A program made the translations under genes and the position numbers. Positions 1 through 9,637 of a stretch of DNA of 24,820 nucleotides are shown piece after piece. The stretch comes from a virus. Each line of letters starts with the position of its first letter. Positions within the stretch are counted from its first letter, which is position 1. The stretch is taken from IMG/VR virus record IMGVR_UViG_3300006078_000009, positions 1-24,820 of that record; one strand, 5' to 3'. The notes below the pieces were generated by a model. The model did not search any database. It was not told where the DNA came from and worked only from the letters and a program-made list of their open reading frames with translations.

Positions 1-3
1 CCT

Positions 4-672
4 ATGACCTTTAGAGAAGCAATTAACGAAGTGCTAATCAGGTTGAGAGAGGAAACCATTGCTACCGATTGGTCGGGTAATATCAATGATTCATCAACAA
101 TAACTGACTATCAAAAGGTTATTGGCTCACTGATTAACGACTCGAAGAAAAACATTGAGGCTTACCATGACTGGCTTGTATTGCGTGAAACTGTAAATAT
201 TACGACAGTATCTGGCACTAGAAATTACAACTTATCGTCTGGTCAAGAGGTTAAGATTATTGATGTTGTAAATCAGGCTACAGGACACAGTTTGTCTCAA
301 GTGAGCCGTCAGTATGTAAACTCAACAATGTACCCTGCAGAGAATACTGGTGAACCTTTATACTACGCTTTCAACGGATCAGACTCCTCAAATAACCTTA
401 AAATTGATTTAGAGCCTAAACCTAACTCTGTTCAGACCTTGTCTTTTGATATTACCAAGCCACAGGATGAATTAAAACTCGCAGCAACTTCAATAAAGAT
501 TCCTCAGAAGGTTGTTGTTCTTGGTGCATGGGCGAGAGCTGTAGCTGAGCGTGGTGAAGATGGTGGCACTCAATCGGGATTACTGTCTGAAGAGTTTAAA
601 GAGTCTCTAAATCAATCAATTGTTTTAGATTCTGGGAACACTCAATACGAGCATGACTGGGTGGTAAGCTAG
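4..672 (+). CDS. Head-to-tail adaptor / tail accessory protein (gp4-like position)
   Basis: A 222-residue protein beginning MTFREAINEV, mixed alpha/beta, with no signal peptide or membrane segment. I assign it by position: it lies directly before a beta-propeller stabilisation protein, where P22 carries tail accessory factor gp4 and T7 carries its gp11 adaptor. Such proteins form the ring that joins the portal to the tail nozzle. The helical N-terminus (about residues 1-60) followed by a beta-rich middle and a C-terminal helix (AVAERGEDGG region) would suit an adaptor. The start lies three bases from the window edge, so an upstream extension cannot be excluded. The next gene starts on the last base of its stop codon. 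Role inferred from synteny. Confidence 0.6.
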   Translation: MTFREAINEVLIRLREETIATDWSGNINDSSTITDYQKVIGSLINDSKKNIEAYHDWLVLRETVNITTVSGTRNYNLSSGQEVKIIDVVNQATGHSLSQVSRQYVNSTMYPAENTGEPLYYAFNGSDSSNNLKIDLEPKPNSVQTLSFDITKPQDELKLAATSIKIPQKVVVLGAWARAVAERGEDGGTQSGLLSEEFKESLNQSIVLDSGNTQYEHDWVVS

Positions 673-2354
673 TGAGCAAACCCATTCAACCACTAGCACT
701 TGATTCAATAGGAGTATACGGTCTAAACAAGCAATCATCTCCATCAAGCCTTGATCCTCGCTGGCTAGTTGAAGCTAATAATATCATGCTTGATGATGAG
801 GGTAGAGTTACCTCTAGGCGTGGAATTAAACAGATTAGTGACCTAATAGGATCTTCAACATCTAATGATTACATTGTTAAATCTTTAGGTGAGTTTAGAA
901 GTGCAACTGGAAGTCCTACTATCTTTGCCGGATCTAACGATAAGATTTATAAATTAAACAAGTCTAATTCTCCATTTACTTTAGATGCTCAGACATTTAC
1001 TGGAACTCCGCAGACAATAACTGACGGAAACTGGGAGTTCTGTAACTTTAATAATAAGTTCTACGGTGTTCAATCTGGTCATAAGCCTATCTATTTTGAT
1101 GGAACTAACTGGATGGATTTAGAAGATGCTAGTGGATTTTCAGCACCAGGCTCTGTAGTTACATTTAATCCAAGCAGTTGTGTTGGCGCTTTCGGTAGAC
1201 TTTGGGTTGGTGGCACTAGCGAAGCTAATGATGTTGTTTATTACTCAGATACTTTGATAGGTCATGATTTTACTGGCGGACTTGCTGGTTATATTGATTT
1301 GAAGTCTGTATGGGATGGAGACAAAGTTGTTGCCCTTGCAAGCTTTATGGGTAAGCTTGTTATTTTCGGCAGTCGAAATATTGTTGTATATAACAGCCCT
1401 TCTGATCCTTCAGTTGAAGCATTTCAGTTAGATGAAGTTGTTAGGGATATTGGCTGTGTAGCTAGAGATACTGTTCAGGCTCTTGGTGATGATATTGTCT
1501 TCTTGTCTAACTCTGGCGTTCGCTCATTGCAACGTACAATGGTTAAAGATAAGATGCCATTGACTGATCTATCTATCAATATCAAAGACGAGATGGTCAG
1601 GCATATTACTAACGCTGATATGAATCAAGCTAAAGGGCAGTATTGCCTTTGTGGTGGATACTATGTTGTCTCATTCCCTGATAGAAACATAGCGTATGTG
1701 TTTGATTTTAAAGGTGGTGTAGGCGATGCACCAAAAGTAAGTAACTGGAATTTTGATTCTAAGAAAACTCCAAAATCTTTCCTGTCAACGGCTGAAGGTA
1801 TTATGTATGTTGGTCTTGGCGCTCCTGAATACGAAGGCAGGATTGCTGTGTATGACGGCTACTTTGATGTAGAAAAGCAAGACGTAACAGCTACTTATGG
1901 AACATCAAGCGCCTGTATTGCAGCTGGTAATATTTGGGAGTCCACAGGTTCAAATTGTTGGAAAAATGTAAACAATACATACCAAGCTGACTTCAGTACA
2001 GTATGGCTAGACTTCGGAGACCCTAGTAGAGCTAAGTTATTAAAGAGATTCCTAGCTGTAATTTCAGGTGGTCAAGATATGGCTGTAACAATGAACTGGT
2101 ACAGGGATTATGAAATTAATGCTGAGTCTTCAAGCTTTACTATACCAGGTCCTGTTTCATCTTTCACTTGGGGGCATTCTTCCTCTATCTGGGGTGTTGC
2201 TACATACGCAGGAACTGCTAAACCAGTTGAATACAAGTCATCTTTAGCGAGATCTGCAAAGGTGCTAAGAATGGAAATGAGAGGAACTATTAAAGGTTAT
2301 AAAGCCTCACTTCAAAATATGATTATATGGGCTAAACAAGGAAAAATACGATGA
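672..2354 (+). CDS. Tail nozzle / stabilisation protein (P22 gp10-like beta-propeller)
   Basis: A 560-residue protein with many repeated beta-strand blocks containing G-x-LW/Y-V-G and FxxKLVIFG-type strands (for example FGRLWVGGTS, MGKLVIFGS), the look of a beta-propeller. The N-terminus has the NNIMLDDEGRVTSRRGI signature seen in phage stabilisation/hub proteins. These close the bottom of the tail tube after packaging and carry the fibre or needle. Translation begins at a GTG that shares a base with the previous TAG, so the two genes are probably coupled. It ends in an ATGA overlap with the fibre gene. Family call is from recognisable sequence plus order. It could equally be described as T7 gp12-like. 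Confidence 0.7.
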   Translation: MSKPIQPLALDSIGVYGLNKQSSPSSLDPRWLVEANNIMLDDEGRVTSRRGIKQISDLIGSSTSNDYIVKSLGEFRSATGSPTIFAGSNDKIYKLNKSNSPFTLDAQTFTGTPQTITDGNWEFCNFNNKFYGVQSGHKPIYFDGTNWMDLEDASGFSAPGSVVTFNPSSCVGAFGRLWVGGTSEANDVVYYSDTLIGHDFTGGLAGYIDLKSVWDGDKVVALASFMGKLVIFGSRNIVVYNSPSDPSVEAFQLDEVVRDIGCVARDTVQALGDDIVFLSNSGVRSLQRTMVKDKMPLTDLSINIKDEMVRHITNADMNQAKGQYCLCGGYYVVSFPDRNIAYVFDFKGGVGDAPKVSNWNFDSKKTPKSFLSTAEGIMYVGLGAPEYEGRIAVYDGYFDVEKQDVTATYGTSSACIAAGNIWESTGSNCWKNVNNTYQADFSTVWLDFGDPSRAKLLKRFLAVISGGQDMAVTMNWYRDYEINAESSSFTIPGPVSSFTWGHSSSIWGVATYAGTAKPVEYKSSLARSAKVLRMEMRGTIKGYKASLQNMIIWAKQGKIR

Positions 2355-3016
2355 GTACATACAACTTACAAATTGGCTGGTCAGGAAAGGATGCTGCTGG
2401 CGGTATCATCTCTGGAGATGACTTCCATACAGAATTTACAGCTGCAAAGAATGCTATTAATGATAAGGCTGAACTTGCAGGAACTGCTTCACAAGCGTTT
2501 AGCGCCTTAACCGCTGCTTCAGGAACTAATACAAGTCAAGTAGCTACTACTGCCTTTGTTACTACAGCCATTGATGCTATATACCCAGTAGGCGCTATCT
2601 TTATGACAGCCACCACTTATGCCGATTCAGCTGCTGTAGTTTCTGCTATTGGTGGTACAACATGGGTTGCATTTGGTGCTGGTAAAATGCCTATTGGTGT
2701 TGATTCCACAGATACAGATTTCGATACAGTAGAAGAAACTGGTGGTACTAAGACTCATACGCTAACAGAATCAGAAATGCCTTCGCATCAGCACTTTATT
2801 GTTGATAATGGAGCTGTTGCAGAATCTGGTGACATAACAGCTTCTAACACAGTATCAGAGATTGCTTCACAAAGCGGCTCTACTTATCAGTCTTATGTAA
2901 TGAGACCGGGAACAGGAGATGCAGAAGTTGGTCTATCTTCAGTGACAGGTGGCGATACGGCACACAGTATTATGAACCCATATATCGCAGTGTATATGTG
3001 GAAACGGACAGCATAG
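2351..3016 (+). CDS. Short tail fibre with phage collar domain
   Basis: A 221-residue protein. Residues about 45-75 hold the S/T/A-rich ASGTNTSQVATTAFV linker typical of phage fibre repeats. From about residue 78 there is a collar-type domain: YPVGAIFMTATT, then GxxGTTWVAFGAGKMPIGVD, a DFDTVEETGG-KTHTLTESEMPSHQHF block, and the closing NPYIAVYMWKR. The SEMPSHQHF histidines match the metal-binding tip of collar-type fibres. It is likely to bind the host surface or form the central needle. It is short for a receptor fibre, so the main receptor binder may lie elsewhere. It overlaps the nozzle gene by ATGA. Confidence 0.8.
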   Translation: MSTYNLQIGWSGKDAAGGIISGDDFHTEFTAAKNAINDKAELAGTASQAFSALTAASGTNTSQVATTAFVTTAIDAIYPVGAIFMTATTYADSAAVVSAIGGTTWVAFGAGKMPIGVDSTDTDFDTVEETGGTKTHTLTESEMPSHQHFIVDNGAVAESGDITASNTVSEIASQSGSTYQSYVMRPGTGDAEVGLSSVTGGDTAHSIMNPYIAVYMWKRTA

Positions 3017-3025
3017 GAGAATATT

Positions 3026-3829
3026 ATGGGATTATTTAGCACTATAGGTAACTTTATAGCACCAGGAGTTGGCGGAATGGTTGGAGGTTTAGTTGACTCA
3101 AGTATGTCTTCTGGAAGAGCTTCAGATCTATCAGGTCAAATTGGCGGAATGTCTGAAGAGCAGTATCAAAAAGAATTGCCTTGGGATGTATCAGGTCAAT
3201 TCGGTGGTATCACTTATGACCGAGAAGGTAGGGCTGTATCTACAGAGTTATCTGCACCCTGGCAGTCGAGCATGGACTCCTTGCTAGGTCGTGCTGCTTT
3301 AACTGGTACTCAAATTGATAAATACTCAGCTGACCCTATGGCGTTTGGTCATCAGTTAGCTCAAGAACGAATTGGCTTACATGAACCTGCTGATACAAGA
3401 GCAGCTTTATCTCGTGAAGCTAGAGCTGTGCAACAAGGTCAATATGGAACTACTGGTTTTGCTGGTAGAGAAGGTGTTCAACAAGATGCTTTAAATCGTA
3501 GAAACCAAGCTTATGAGGTTCAAGGATTCCAAGATGCTCTTAAATTAGGCACTTCATTGAGAGACTGGCAGAAGGGCGATACTCAACAAGCTATTACTAT
3601 TGGCAAGCTTCCTATGGAATATCTGGGATTAGCACAATCTGGTGGTGTAAGTAACGATCCTTATGCTGATATGAAAGTTGAAGGAGTAAAAGGTGCCTCT
3701 AAAGCTAGAGGTATGATGTACGATGAGTTTGGCAACGTAATAAGCGGTATGCTTGGCGGCTCTTCAGGCGGAGGCTTGAGTTTTGACGATCCGTATATCC
3801 AAGATATTGGAATTTCTAGCTATACATAG
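3026..3829 (+). CDS. Putative ejection / internal virion protein (gp7-like position)
   Basis: A 267-residue protein opening with a glycine-rich hydrophobic helix (IGNFIAPGVGGMVGGLVD). A long helical, Q/R/A-rich middle follows (residues about 100-185), and the C-terminal part is glycine-rich (SGMLGGSSGGGLSF). The order fibre, small protein, medium protein, very large protein matches P22 gp7-gp20-gp16 and T7 gp14-gp15-gp16, which leave the head at infection and form a conduit across the envelope. GGAG lies just before ATG (TAGGAGAATATTATG). I do not recognise a named domain, so the call rests on order and composition. Confidence 0.5.
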   Translation: MGLFSTIGNFIAPGVGGMVGGLVDSSMSSGRASDLSGQIGGMSEEQYQKELPWDVSGQFGGITYDREGRAVSTELSAPWQSSMDSLLGRAALTGTQIDKYSADPMAFGHQLAQERIGLHEPADTRAALSREARAVQQGQYGTTGFAGREGVQQDALNRRNQAYEVQGFQDALKLGTSLRDWQKGDTQQAITIGKLPMEYLGLAQSGGVSNDPYADMKVEGVKGASKARGMMYDEFGNVISGMLGGSSGGGLSFDDPYIQDIGISSYT

Positions 3830-3838
3830 GAGATAATA

Positions 3839-4969
3839 ATGGCAACAACAATGTTTACAAACCCGTATGACGCTCAGGTATCAGCTGACGCAGCTAGAAG
3901 AAAAGAAATGCGCGAAATTGCTCAGATGGATGCGTACGATTACCACGCTTACCAAGCTGGACAATCTAGTGCTGGAGCTGGTAGAGCTTTAGGTGGTATG
4001 CTAGGTATGCAAACACCTGAGCAAGCCAAGCAAGATAAAATTGAAGAGATTATGGGTCAGTACGGTGAAGGTACTAAATCTTATGAACAGTTAATGCAAA
4101 TTGCTGATTCATTTAGAAGTGCCAATATGCCAGATCTATGGCAAGAAGTTATGAATATGGCTGATAAGATGAAGCCTACTAGTTCTACTGATTTGAAGAA
4201 GTGGCAGTATCAGATTGCCGGACACAAGCAAGCTATTGCTGACTACGCTAAAAGTAAGGGCTACAATCTTACAGATAGACAGCTAGACAACCTTGTTAGC
4301 TCTACTAAAGCTAAACCAACATTAAACCAACTTGGTGGCGAACAGGTGAGTGGCTGGGTTGATATTGTTAATCAGGCGTTAGCTGGAATGAAGCCTAATG
4401 TTACTGAGACTGGAGGCGGCTCCGATGGTGATGTTAGTGCCACTGGTTCAACTGATACTAGTATGACGGCTCTTGCAAGATTAAAGCCCCTAGAAAATAT
4501 GCAAACTAATTATAGAACGGATACCAAGGAATCTCGAACCGCTCTAAAATCTGTAGAAGATGGTCTTAGTTATGTTAAACAGCATAGGGGTGGTGTTAGT
4601 TCCGCCCGTCCAAATATAACAAAAGTTCTTGCTCAAATGAATAATGACAATAGACTTTCACAGCCTGAAGTTGTTCATGCAATGAAGTTTGGTGGGCTTG
4701 GCGATAGAATCGCAAGAAGTATGTCACTTTGGATAACAGGCGATATACCTGATGCCGATTTAGACGATATTGAGAGAATGTTTAGGATAGTCGGACAGGT
4801 TTCAGAGCAAAGGTTGAATGAAAGAAATTTGGAGTATAGATTTAAGTATAAAGATAGTCTTACAGATGACGAACTTAACATCTGGCTTCCTAAAAGACCT
4901 CAAAAGTACCTGACAGATGCTCAAAAACTAGAGTTAGCTAGAGAAGCATTAAGCAAGAGAGGTAAATAA
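3839..4969 (+). CDS. Putative ejection / internal virion protein, medium (gp20-like position)
   Basis: A 376-residue, mostly helical protein, rich in Q, A, M and K, without a signal peptide or membrane segment. An acidic, glycine/serine/threonine linker near residues 195-208 (GGGSDGDVSATG) separates an N-terminal helical half from a charged C-terminal half. GGAG stands nine bases before ATG. The gene ends in TAATG shared with the next, much larger gene. It is second of three consecutive genes of rising size after the fibre, the arrangement of podovirus ejection proteins. Function is inferred from position only. Confidence 0.5.
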   Translation: MATTMFTNPYDAQVSADAARRKEMREIAQMDAYDYHAYQAGQSSAGAGRALGGMLGMQTPEQAKQDKIEEIMGQYGEGTKSYEQLMQIADSFRSANMPDLWQEVMNMADKMKPTSSTDLKKWQYQIAGHKQAIADYAKSKGYNLTDRQLDNLVSSTKAKPTLNQLGGEQVSGWVDIVNQALAGMKPNVTETGGGSDGDVSATGSTDTSMTALARLKPLENMQTNYRTDTKESRTALKSVEDGLSYVKQHRGGVSSARPNITKVLAQMNNDNRLSQPEVVHAMKFGGLGDRIARSMSLWITGDIPDADLDDIERMFRIVGQVSEQRLNERNLEYRFKYKDSLTDDELNIWLPKRPQKYLTDAQKLELAREALSKRGK

Positions 4970-7875
4970 TGGCCGAAATGTATGATGGAACTTGGCAGGA
5001 AGGTGATGGTACTGTTCATGAGAAAGATCCTGTAGCTTTAAATGCGTTCAATGAAGAAATGAACACAATGTCTACTCAGCAGCTTGAAGAGTATATAACA
5101 GGCCTTGCAAGTAGGACGGCTTCAAAGAGCCAAGGAGATACCCCCGATTTTGACACTATGTCTGATGAGGAGATTTATGCTTACGTTGCTAAACTAGAGC
5201 AAGGTCAAGTTAAAGAAAACAGGTATACAGATCTCACTGAGTATTACGTTGATCGGGTTGAATCTGGTATAACATCCACACCATCAATGGTGGGCGCAGC
5301 TATAAAAACCTTTTTAATTGATCCTGTTGAAAAGATAGTATCTAAATCGCCTGAAGATCTATTAAAAGAATACGGCCCAGATGTTGCTGAGAATTTATTC
5401 AATTTTATGACTAAATCTGGCTTACCGTCTGGCTCTAATAAAGATAGTGCTGATGATTTATATCAACAGTTTGGCGAAAACTTTATGAATTACCAGCATG
5501 GTTATCAGGAGCTTTTCAACCTAGACGTTGATAAGACCGGCAAGAAGCCGCCTAACGATGTGCATAGATATTTAGGATCAGGTGTAGAGGCATTTTCAGA
5601 TCCGTACGGCCTTCTTCTGAAGACTGGTGGAGCTATTACTAGCATCTTGTCAAGAGCAACCGGCCTTCAGATAGTTGGCATGGGTTCTGAGTTCGGAGGA
5701 GATGTTGGTGGATCTCTTGAAGAAACCTATACTGGCAAGCCGGAGACTGGAACCTGGAGAACTGTTGGGTCTGTAGGTATGACTGTCCCAAGCGCATTTA
5801 TTTCTGCACCCATTTCATCCGCATTATTTGATACAGGTGGGTCTGCTTTTAGAAAGTTTAAAGAAATTAAAGCTAATTCAGGAGATGCTCAGCAAGCTTA
5901 TTCAACAACATACGTTAAAGGTGTTCTAGCTAAGATTGTGGAAGAGAATCCAGATATTAATTCAATTCTGGGAGATCTTAACAAGATTGGCGTTAAATGG
6001 GATGCTGGAGATTTTCCTCTTATTGCAGCGGCCGGACAAAGTCCAACAGCACACTCGCAGCTTGTTAAATTAGCAAAGACAAATGCCACTTATAGACACG
6101 GCTTTGAGATGGAGCTAAAGAGAATGAAAGATTTAGTTGAGCAAAATGCTGATCGAATCTTTGGCAATAGATATGCTGAACTACCTTGGAATGACGCTGC
6201 AATTAAGAAAGGATTGCAGGCTAGACAGCAAAGGCTGATTAAAGCTAGATCTCATATTGATGATCGTATCCAGGGGATGCAAGATAAGCTTGACCCAAGT
6301 ATGTCTGATCTTGACCGTGGTATCGCTATTGAAAACCTAGTAGCCCAGCGTGAGAAACTAGCTAGAGCAGAGTTAAAGCCTGTTTATGACTCTTTAATCA
6401 AAGAGGCTACCGAACAAGGTGTTCATGTACCGGCTGAATTTGTGGGCGAGTTTTATGATTTTATTAAAGCAAACTCTGTCCGAGATCTTTTTGGTAAGCT
6501 TACCGATGTAGACAAACAAGTGTTTAAAAAGCTAAAGCCAGAAATTAAAACAGTAAACGGTATTAATATACCCGAGTTTAAGTCTATGTCTTTCGCTCAA
6601 GTGGAATCATTGAAACGAGCTGTAAACAGATTGAAGCGCTCTCCAATGTCTAAAACAGAACAAAGACAGCTTCAACAGTTTGAGGAGCAGTTTAATGTAG
6701 TTAGAGGGAAATTATACAAAGAGAGTGCTGTAATTAACGGAACACGAACTTCTGTAAATCCAGCTGGCTCTTTTAATGAAAGATTGCTTAGTGTTGATAA
6801 GCTTTACTACGAAAAGGTAGGATTGCCGTTCGATGCTGAAGCTATTGCTCAAATCGGTAAAAAGAGATACTCAACCGAAGTTGCTAATATTATTCTAAAG
6901 AACCGTGAGGCTCTTGATCAATATATGAATGTAGCTGGCAAGGAAGGCCCTCAGCTTGCCCGTGACGCTATGATTGCCAAGCTACACAGTAAAGTGGTAG
7001 TTAATGGTATTTTAGATCGCAAGAGACTTGCTAGAGAGCTTGCTAAAAACAAAGATGTTATAGATGGAATACCTGGGATGAAGAGTGAGTTAGATAACAT
7101 TCAGATGGATGCTGACTATCTTGGCATGAGAATGGGAACTCTTGATGATGCCCTCAAGGCTGAGCGAAGTAAAGTTGCAGATCACTTCTTATCTACAAGT
7201 GGATTCGCTCCAGACTACAAGACTTTAGTTAGTGGCATGGTTGCCAGTCCTAAAAATCTAAAGAAATTCTTGGGAGATATTAAATCTCTTGACTCATCAA
7301 CTAAAACTGCAGTTATGGGTAGAGTAAGGCGAGAATTTGTTGAAAGCTTAAAGTCTCAACCTACTGGCGCTTATGAGTTTATGATGAGTCCTAGAAATGC
7401 CAAGGTGTTAAACGACATTATGGGCAAGGGTTATACTAAAGACTTAAAAGACTTTGCTAAAGTAATTGATGCTATGAATGGCATTGACGTTAAAAAACTT
7501 GGCGCAACACTAAATAAAGCTGAAGTAGATTGGGTTGGTAGGTACGCTAAAGGCCTTGATGCTAAATATGTATCATCTCAATTAAGAGATAGAATATCAA
7601 GTGTTGTTATGAAAATGACAAGGCTTTCTTCTAAAATGCTAGACTATAAGACTGCTCAAGGTATGGATAGAAGCGTGTTCGAACTTCTTGTAGATCGTGA
7701 AGGAATGAAGAAAGTTATTGAGTCTGTAGCTAAGATGGACTTTAATATCGACACACCGTTGAAGTTGAAGAACATTACAGGCGTGATTAAAGACGTGTTG
7801 CCGGTATATATGTACACCGGACTTAAAACAAGTGTTAGCCATGAGGCTGAAGAAATAGAACAAAAAATTCAATAG
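4969..7875 (+). CDS. Large internal virion / ejection protein (gp16-like position)
   Basis: At 968 residues this is the largest protein in the window. The N-terminal 200 residues are acidic and helical. Residues about 212-290 are Gly/Ala/Ser-rich and hydrophobic (GAITSILSRATGLQIVGMG, SVGMTVPSAFISAPISSALF), a segment that could insert into a membrane. The remainder is long charged helices. I see no transglycosylase motif in it; the lysozyme-like domain is in the separate gene at 9638. In P22 and T7 the equivalent large ejection protein enters the cell ahead of the DNA. The RBS is AGAGAGG, overlapping the end of the previous gene. Confidence 0.55.
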   Translation: MAEMYDGTWQEGDGTVHEKDPVALNAFNEEMNTMSTQQLEEYITGLASRTASKSQGDTPDFDTMSDEEIYAYVAKLEQGQVKENRYTDLTEYYVDRVESGITSTPSMVGAAIKTFLIDPVEKIVSKSPEDLLKEYGPDVAENLFNFMTKSGLPSGSNKDSADDLYQQFGENFMNYQHGYQELFNLDVDKTGKKPPNDVHRYLGSGVEAFSDPYGLLLKTGGAITSILSRATGLQIVGMGSEFGGDVGGSLEETYTGKPETGTWRTVGSVGMTVPSAFISAPISSALFDTGGSAFRKFKEIKANSGDAQQAYSTTYVKGVLAKIVEENPDINSILGDLNKIGVKWDAGDFPLIAAAGQSPTAHSQLVKLAKTNATYRHGFEMELKRMKDLVEQNADRIFGNRYAELPWNDAAIKKGLQARQQRLIKARSHIDDRIQGMQDKLDPSMSDLDRGIAIENLVAQREKLARAELKPVYDSLIKEATEQGVHVPAEFVGEFYDFIKANSVRDLFGKLTDVDKQVFKKLKPEIKTVNGINIPEFKSMSFAQVESLKRAVNRLKRSPMSKTEQRQLQQFEEQFNVVRGKLYKESAVINGTRTSVNPAGSFNERLLSVDKLYYEKVGLPFDAEAIAQIGKKRYSTEVANIILKNREALDQYMNVAGKEGPQLARDAMIAKLHSKVVVNGILDRKRLARELAKNKDVIDGIPGMKSELDNIQMDADYLGMRMGTLDDALKAERSKVADHFLSTSGFAPDYKTLVSGMVASPKNLKKFLGDIKSLDSSTKTAVMGRVRREFVESLKSQPTGAYEFMMSPRNAKVLNDIMGKGYTKDLKDFAKVIDAMNGIDVKKLGATLNKAEVDWVGRYAKGLDAKYVSSQLRDRISSVVMKMTRLSSKMLDYKTAQGMDRSVFELLVDREGMKKVIESVAKMDFNIDTPLKLKNITGVIKDVLPVYMYTGLKTSVSHEAEEIEQKIQ

Positions 7876-7885
7876 GAGAATAGCA

Positions 7886-9049
7886 ATGGAAAGAAAAGGA
7901 ATTAGACACCCAAAAACTGGCGACTTTATGACAGCTGATCAAAGAAAAAAAGCTGAGTTTGAACACAACATGGAATTACTCAGAACCATTCTACCTGAGG
8001 AATTAAACAATACAGGTCCTCGGAATTTCCTGGATTCAGGCGGTATGTCTACTGGCTTTGGTGGAAACCGATGGCAAAAATATATAGATGAGTTAAGAAG
8101 TCGAGGTGAGGACGAGCAAGCTGAAGAAGCTCAACGCATTATAAACAGTAAAAAGGAAGCTGCCTCTACTGGTCAAGAGTGGGAAGAGTTTACAGTTGAG
8201 AAAGATGGTACAACAGTGTATGACCAAGACACTGGTGAGCAGGTATATCCTAAACAGTCTAGGAATCTTAAAGGAAATAGAGACCCTAGAACTGGCGACC
8301 TTCTAACAGTTTCTGATAGTGAGGGCGCTGAACATCCATTAACAGGTAAGCCTACAGCAGTGAGACTCGTAGATGGTGTAGTAACTGATCCTTCTAATTT
8401 GAATGACGCTCAATCAAAAATAAACATAGATAATATTAAAGAAAAGTACGGTAATATTATTGAAGGTGAAAGAAAGGGTAGAGAATTAAGAGCTAAAAAG
8501 AGAAATGCAGATGCTAACACTCAAATAGAACAAGAAGATTCAGTTGATAACTGGATGGCTAACTTTGAGTCTATGTCTGATGTACAGTTTGAATCTATTG
8601 ACTATGAAGAATTAGCTCAATATGGTGAAAACGCTCAAGATGCTTATACTGAGATTAAGTTAGCAAAAGGTGAAGCAGATAGCGAATTTACTGATGCTCA
8701 GATGGATGCTGCTGAGACAGATAGACAAGCTATGGAGATGGAATCTGATTTTGATGCTGAAATTGCTCAAGACCAAAGCATGGAAGATGATATATCTGAA
8801 TCTGAACTTGATAGGCTAATGATGGAAGCTGAGTCCGATAGAGATTCTATGGAAGGAGATGCTGAGAAGAGAAACTTTCCTATGATGAATATGTCTGATA
8901 AAGACAAAGGTATGTTCACATTCCAAAAGACAGACACTATTGCTAATAAGAAGCAGCAAGACTCAATCAATACGATTGTGGGCGATACGGGTATGAACGA
9001 AGAACAAGCACGTCAGTTAATGACTAAATTAAAGGGAATCTGTGGCTAA
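7886..9049 (+). CDS. Acidic repetitive virion-region protein
   Basis: A 387-residue strongly acidic protein of unknown function in the late operon. Two kinds of internal repeat are visible. An HPKTGDFMT-like motif recurs as DPRTGDLLT and HPLTGK at roughly residues 8, 133 and 151. A D-R-x-M-E-x-E-S-D motif recurs in the low-complexity region around residues 290-325. It is probably a structural or ejection-associated protein, since it follows the large ejection gene with only a ten-base gap and a good GGAG site. Base-rich, aspartate-rich proteins can mimic DNA, but nothing here shows that. The stop TAA shares its last base with the next ATG. Confidence 0.5.
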   Translation: MERKGIRHPKTGDFMTADQRKKAEFEHNMELLRTILPEELNNTGPRNFLDSGGMSTGFGGNRWQKYIDELRSRGEDEQAEEAQRIINSKKEAASTGQEWEEFTVEKDGTTVYDQDTGEQVYPKQSRNLKGNRDPRTGDLLTVSDSEGAEHPLTGKPTAVRLVDGVVTDPSNLNDAQSKINIDNIKEKYGNIIEGERKGRELRAKKRNADANTQIEQEDSVDNWMANFESMSDVQFESIDYEELAQYGENAQDAYTEIKLAKGEADSEFTDAQMDAAETDRQAMEMESDFDAEIAQDQSMEDDISESELDRLMMEAESDRDSMEGDAEKRNFPMMNMSDKDKGMFTFQKTDTIANKKQQDSINTIVGDTGMNEEQARQLMTKLKGICG

Positions 9050-9636
9050 TGTATGAATGGGTTGATGATATAAGTTCAGGAATAAAAAAGGGCATAGACT
9101 ACAAGGATAGGATGCTGTCTGGTGCTATGGTTAAAACCCTTGGGCCTGTTGCTGGTGGTTATTTTGGTGATTTGTTTTTTGATTTGGGTGAGGACAGAGG
9201 GTATCTTGTTGATGATTTTTCACCTAAGACTATTGACATGATTAAACAAATGATTCGTTTAAATAGAAAAGGTGAAGAAACAAAAGGTTCAATAAATCCA
9301 AAGCACTATGCAAAGATTTTCCAGCCAAAAGGAGAGGATGCTGGTTATTTAGAGAAGCATATCACATCCCCGTTTGCTGAGATAATGAATGGGGTGGGTA
9401 AGTTTGACTGGAGTTTAAACGAAGACGGTAGTGTAAAAATTACAGAACGAGGATATGATTGGGAGAATGAATTAGACGACCAGCCTTGGAATAAAGACAC
9501 AGGCAGTACAAAAGTAAGTGGCGGTAAGATTAAACACTTTGCAAAAAAACTTGCTTATGAAACAACCGGAACAAGGGAGGGCGATGCTATGCCATACACC
9601 CTTGAGTTGGGTATGTTAGGTGGCAACGGTCGTTAG
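9049..9636 (+). CDS. Conserved-looking late protein before the lysozyme gene, unknown
   Basis: A 195-residue protein starting at an ATG that shares its A with the upstream TAA. It has a Gly-rich hydrophobic patch (AMVKTLGPVAGGYFGDLFFDLG, residues about 26-48), then a charged middle and an aromatic/acidic segment (RGYDWENELDDQPWN). Similar proteins occur next to lysozyme-like genes in phage genomes, but I cannot name the family. Its place between the virion genes and the muralytic gene suggests a role in virion assembly or host entry. The hydrophobic patch is too short and interrupted for a confident holin call. Confidence 0.45.
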   Translation: MYEWVDDISSGIKKGIDYKDRMLSGAMVKTLGPVAGGYFGDLFFDLGEDRGYLVDDFSPKTIDMIKQMIRLNRKGEETKGSINPKHYAKIFQPKGEDAGYLEKHITSPFAEIMNGVGKFDWSLNEDGSVKITERGYDWENELDDQPWNKDTGSTKVSGGKIKHFAKKLAYETTGTREGDAMPYTLELGMLGGNGR

Positions 9637-9637
9637 T

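Noticed and set aside
4675-4881. Minus-strand ORF of 68 residues inside the medium ejection gene
   Set aside because: Low-complexity Ser/Leu translation on the reverse strand of a well-supported gene with no RBS. The other reverse-strand ORFs within 5898-8970 and 21585-23307 were rejected for the same reason.
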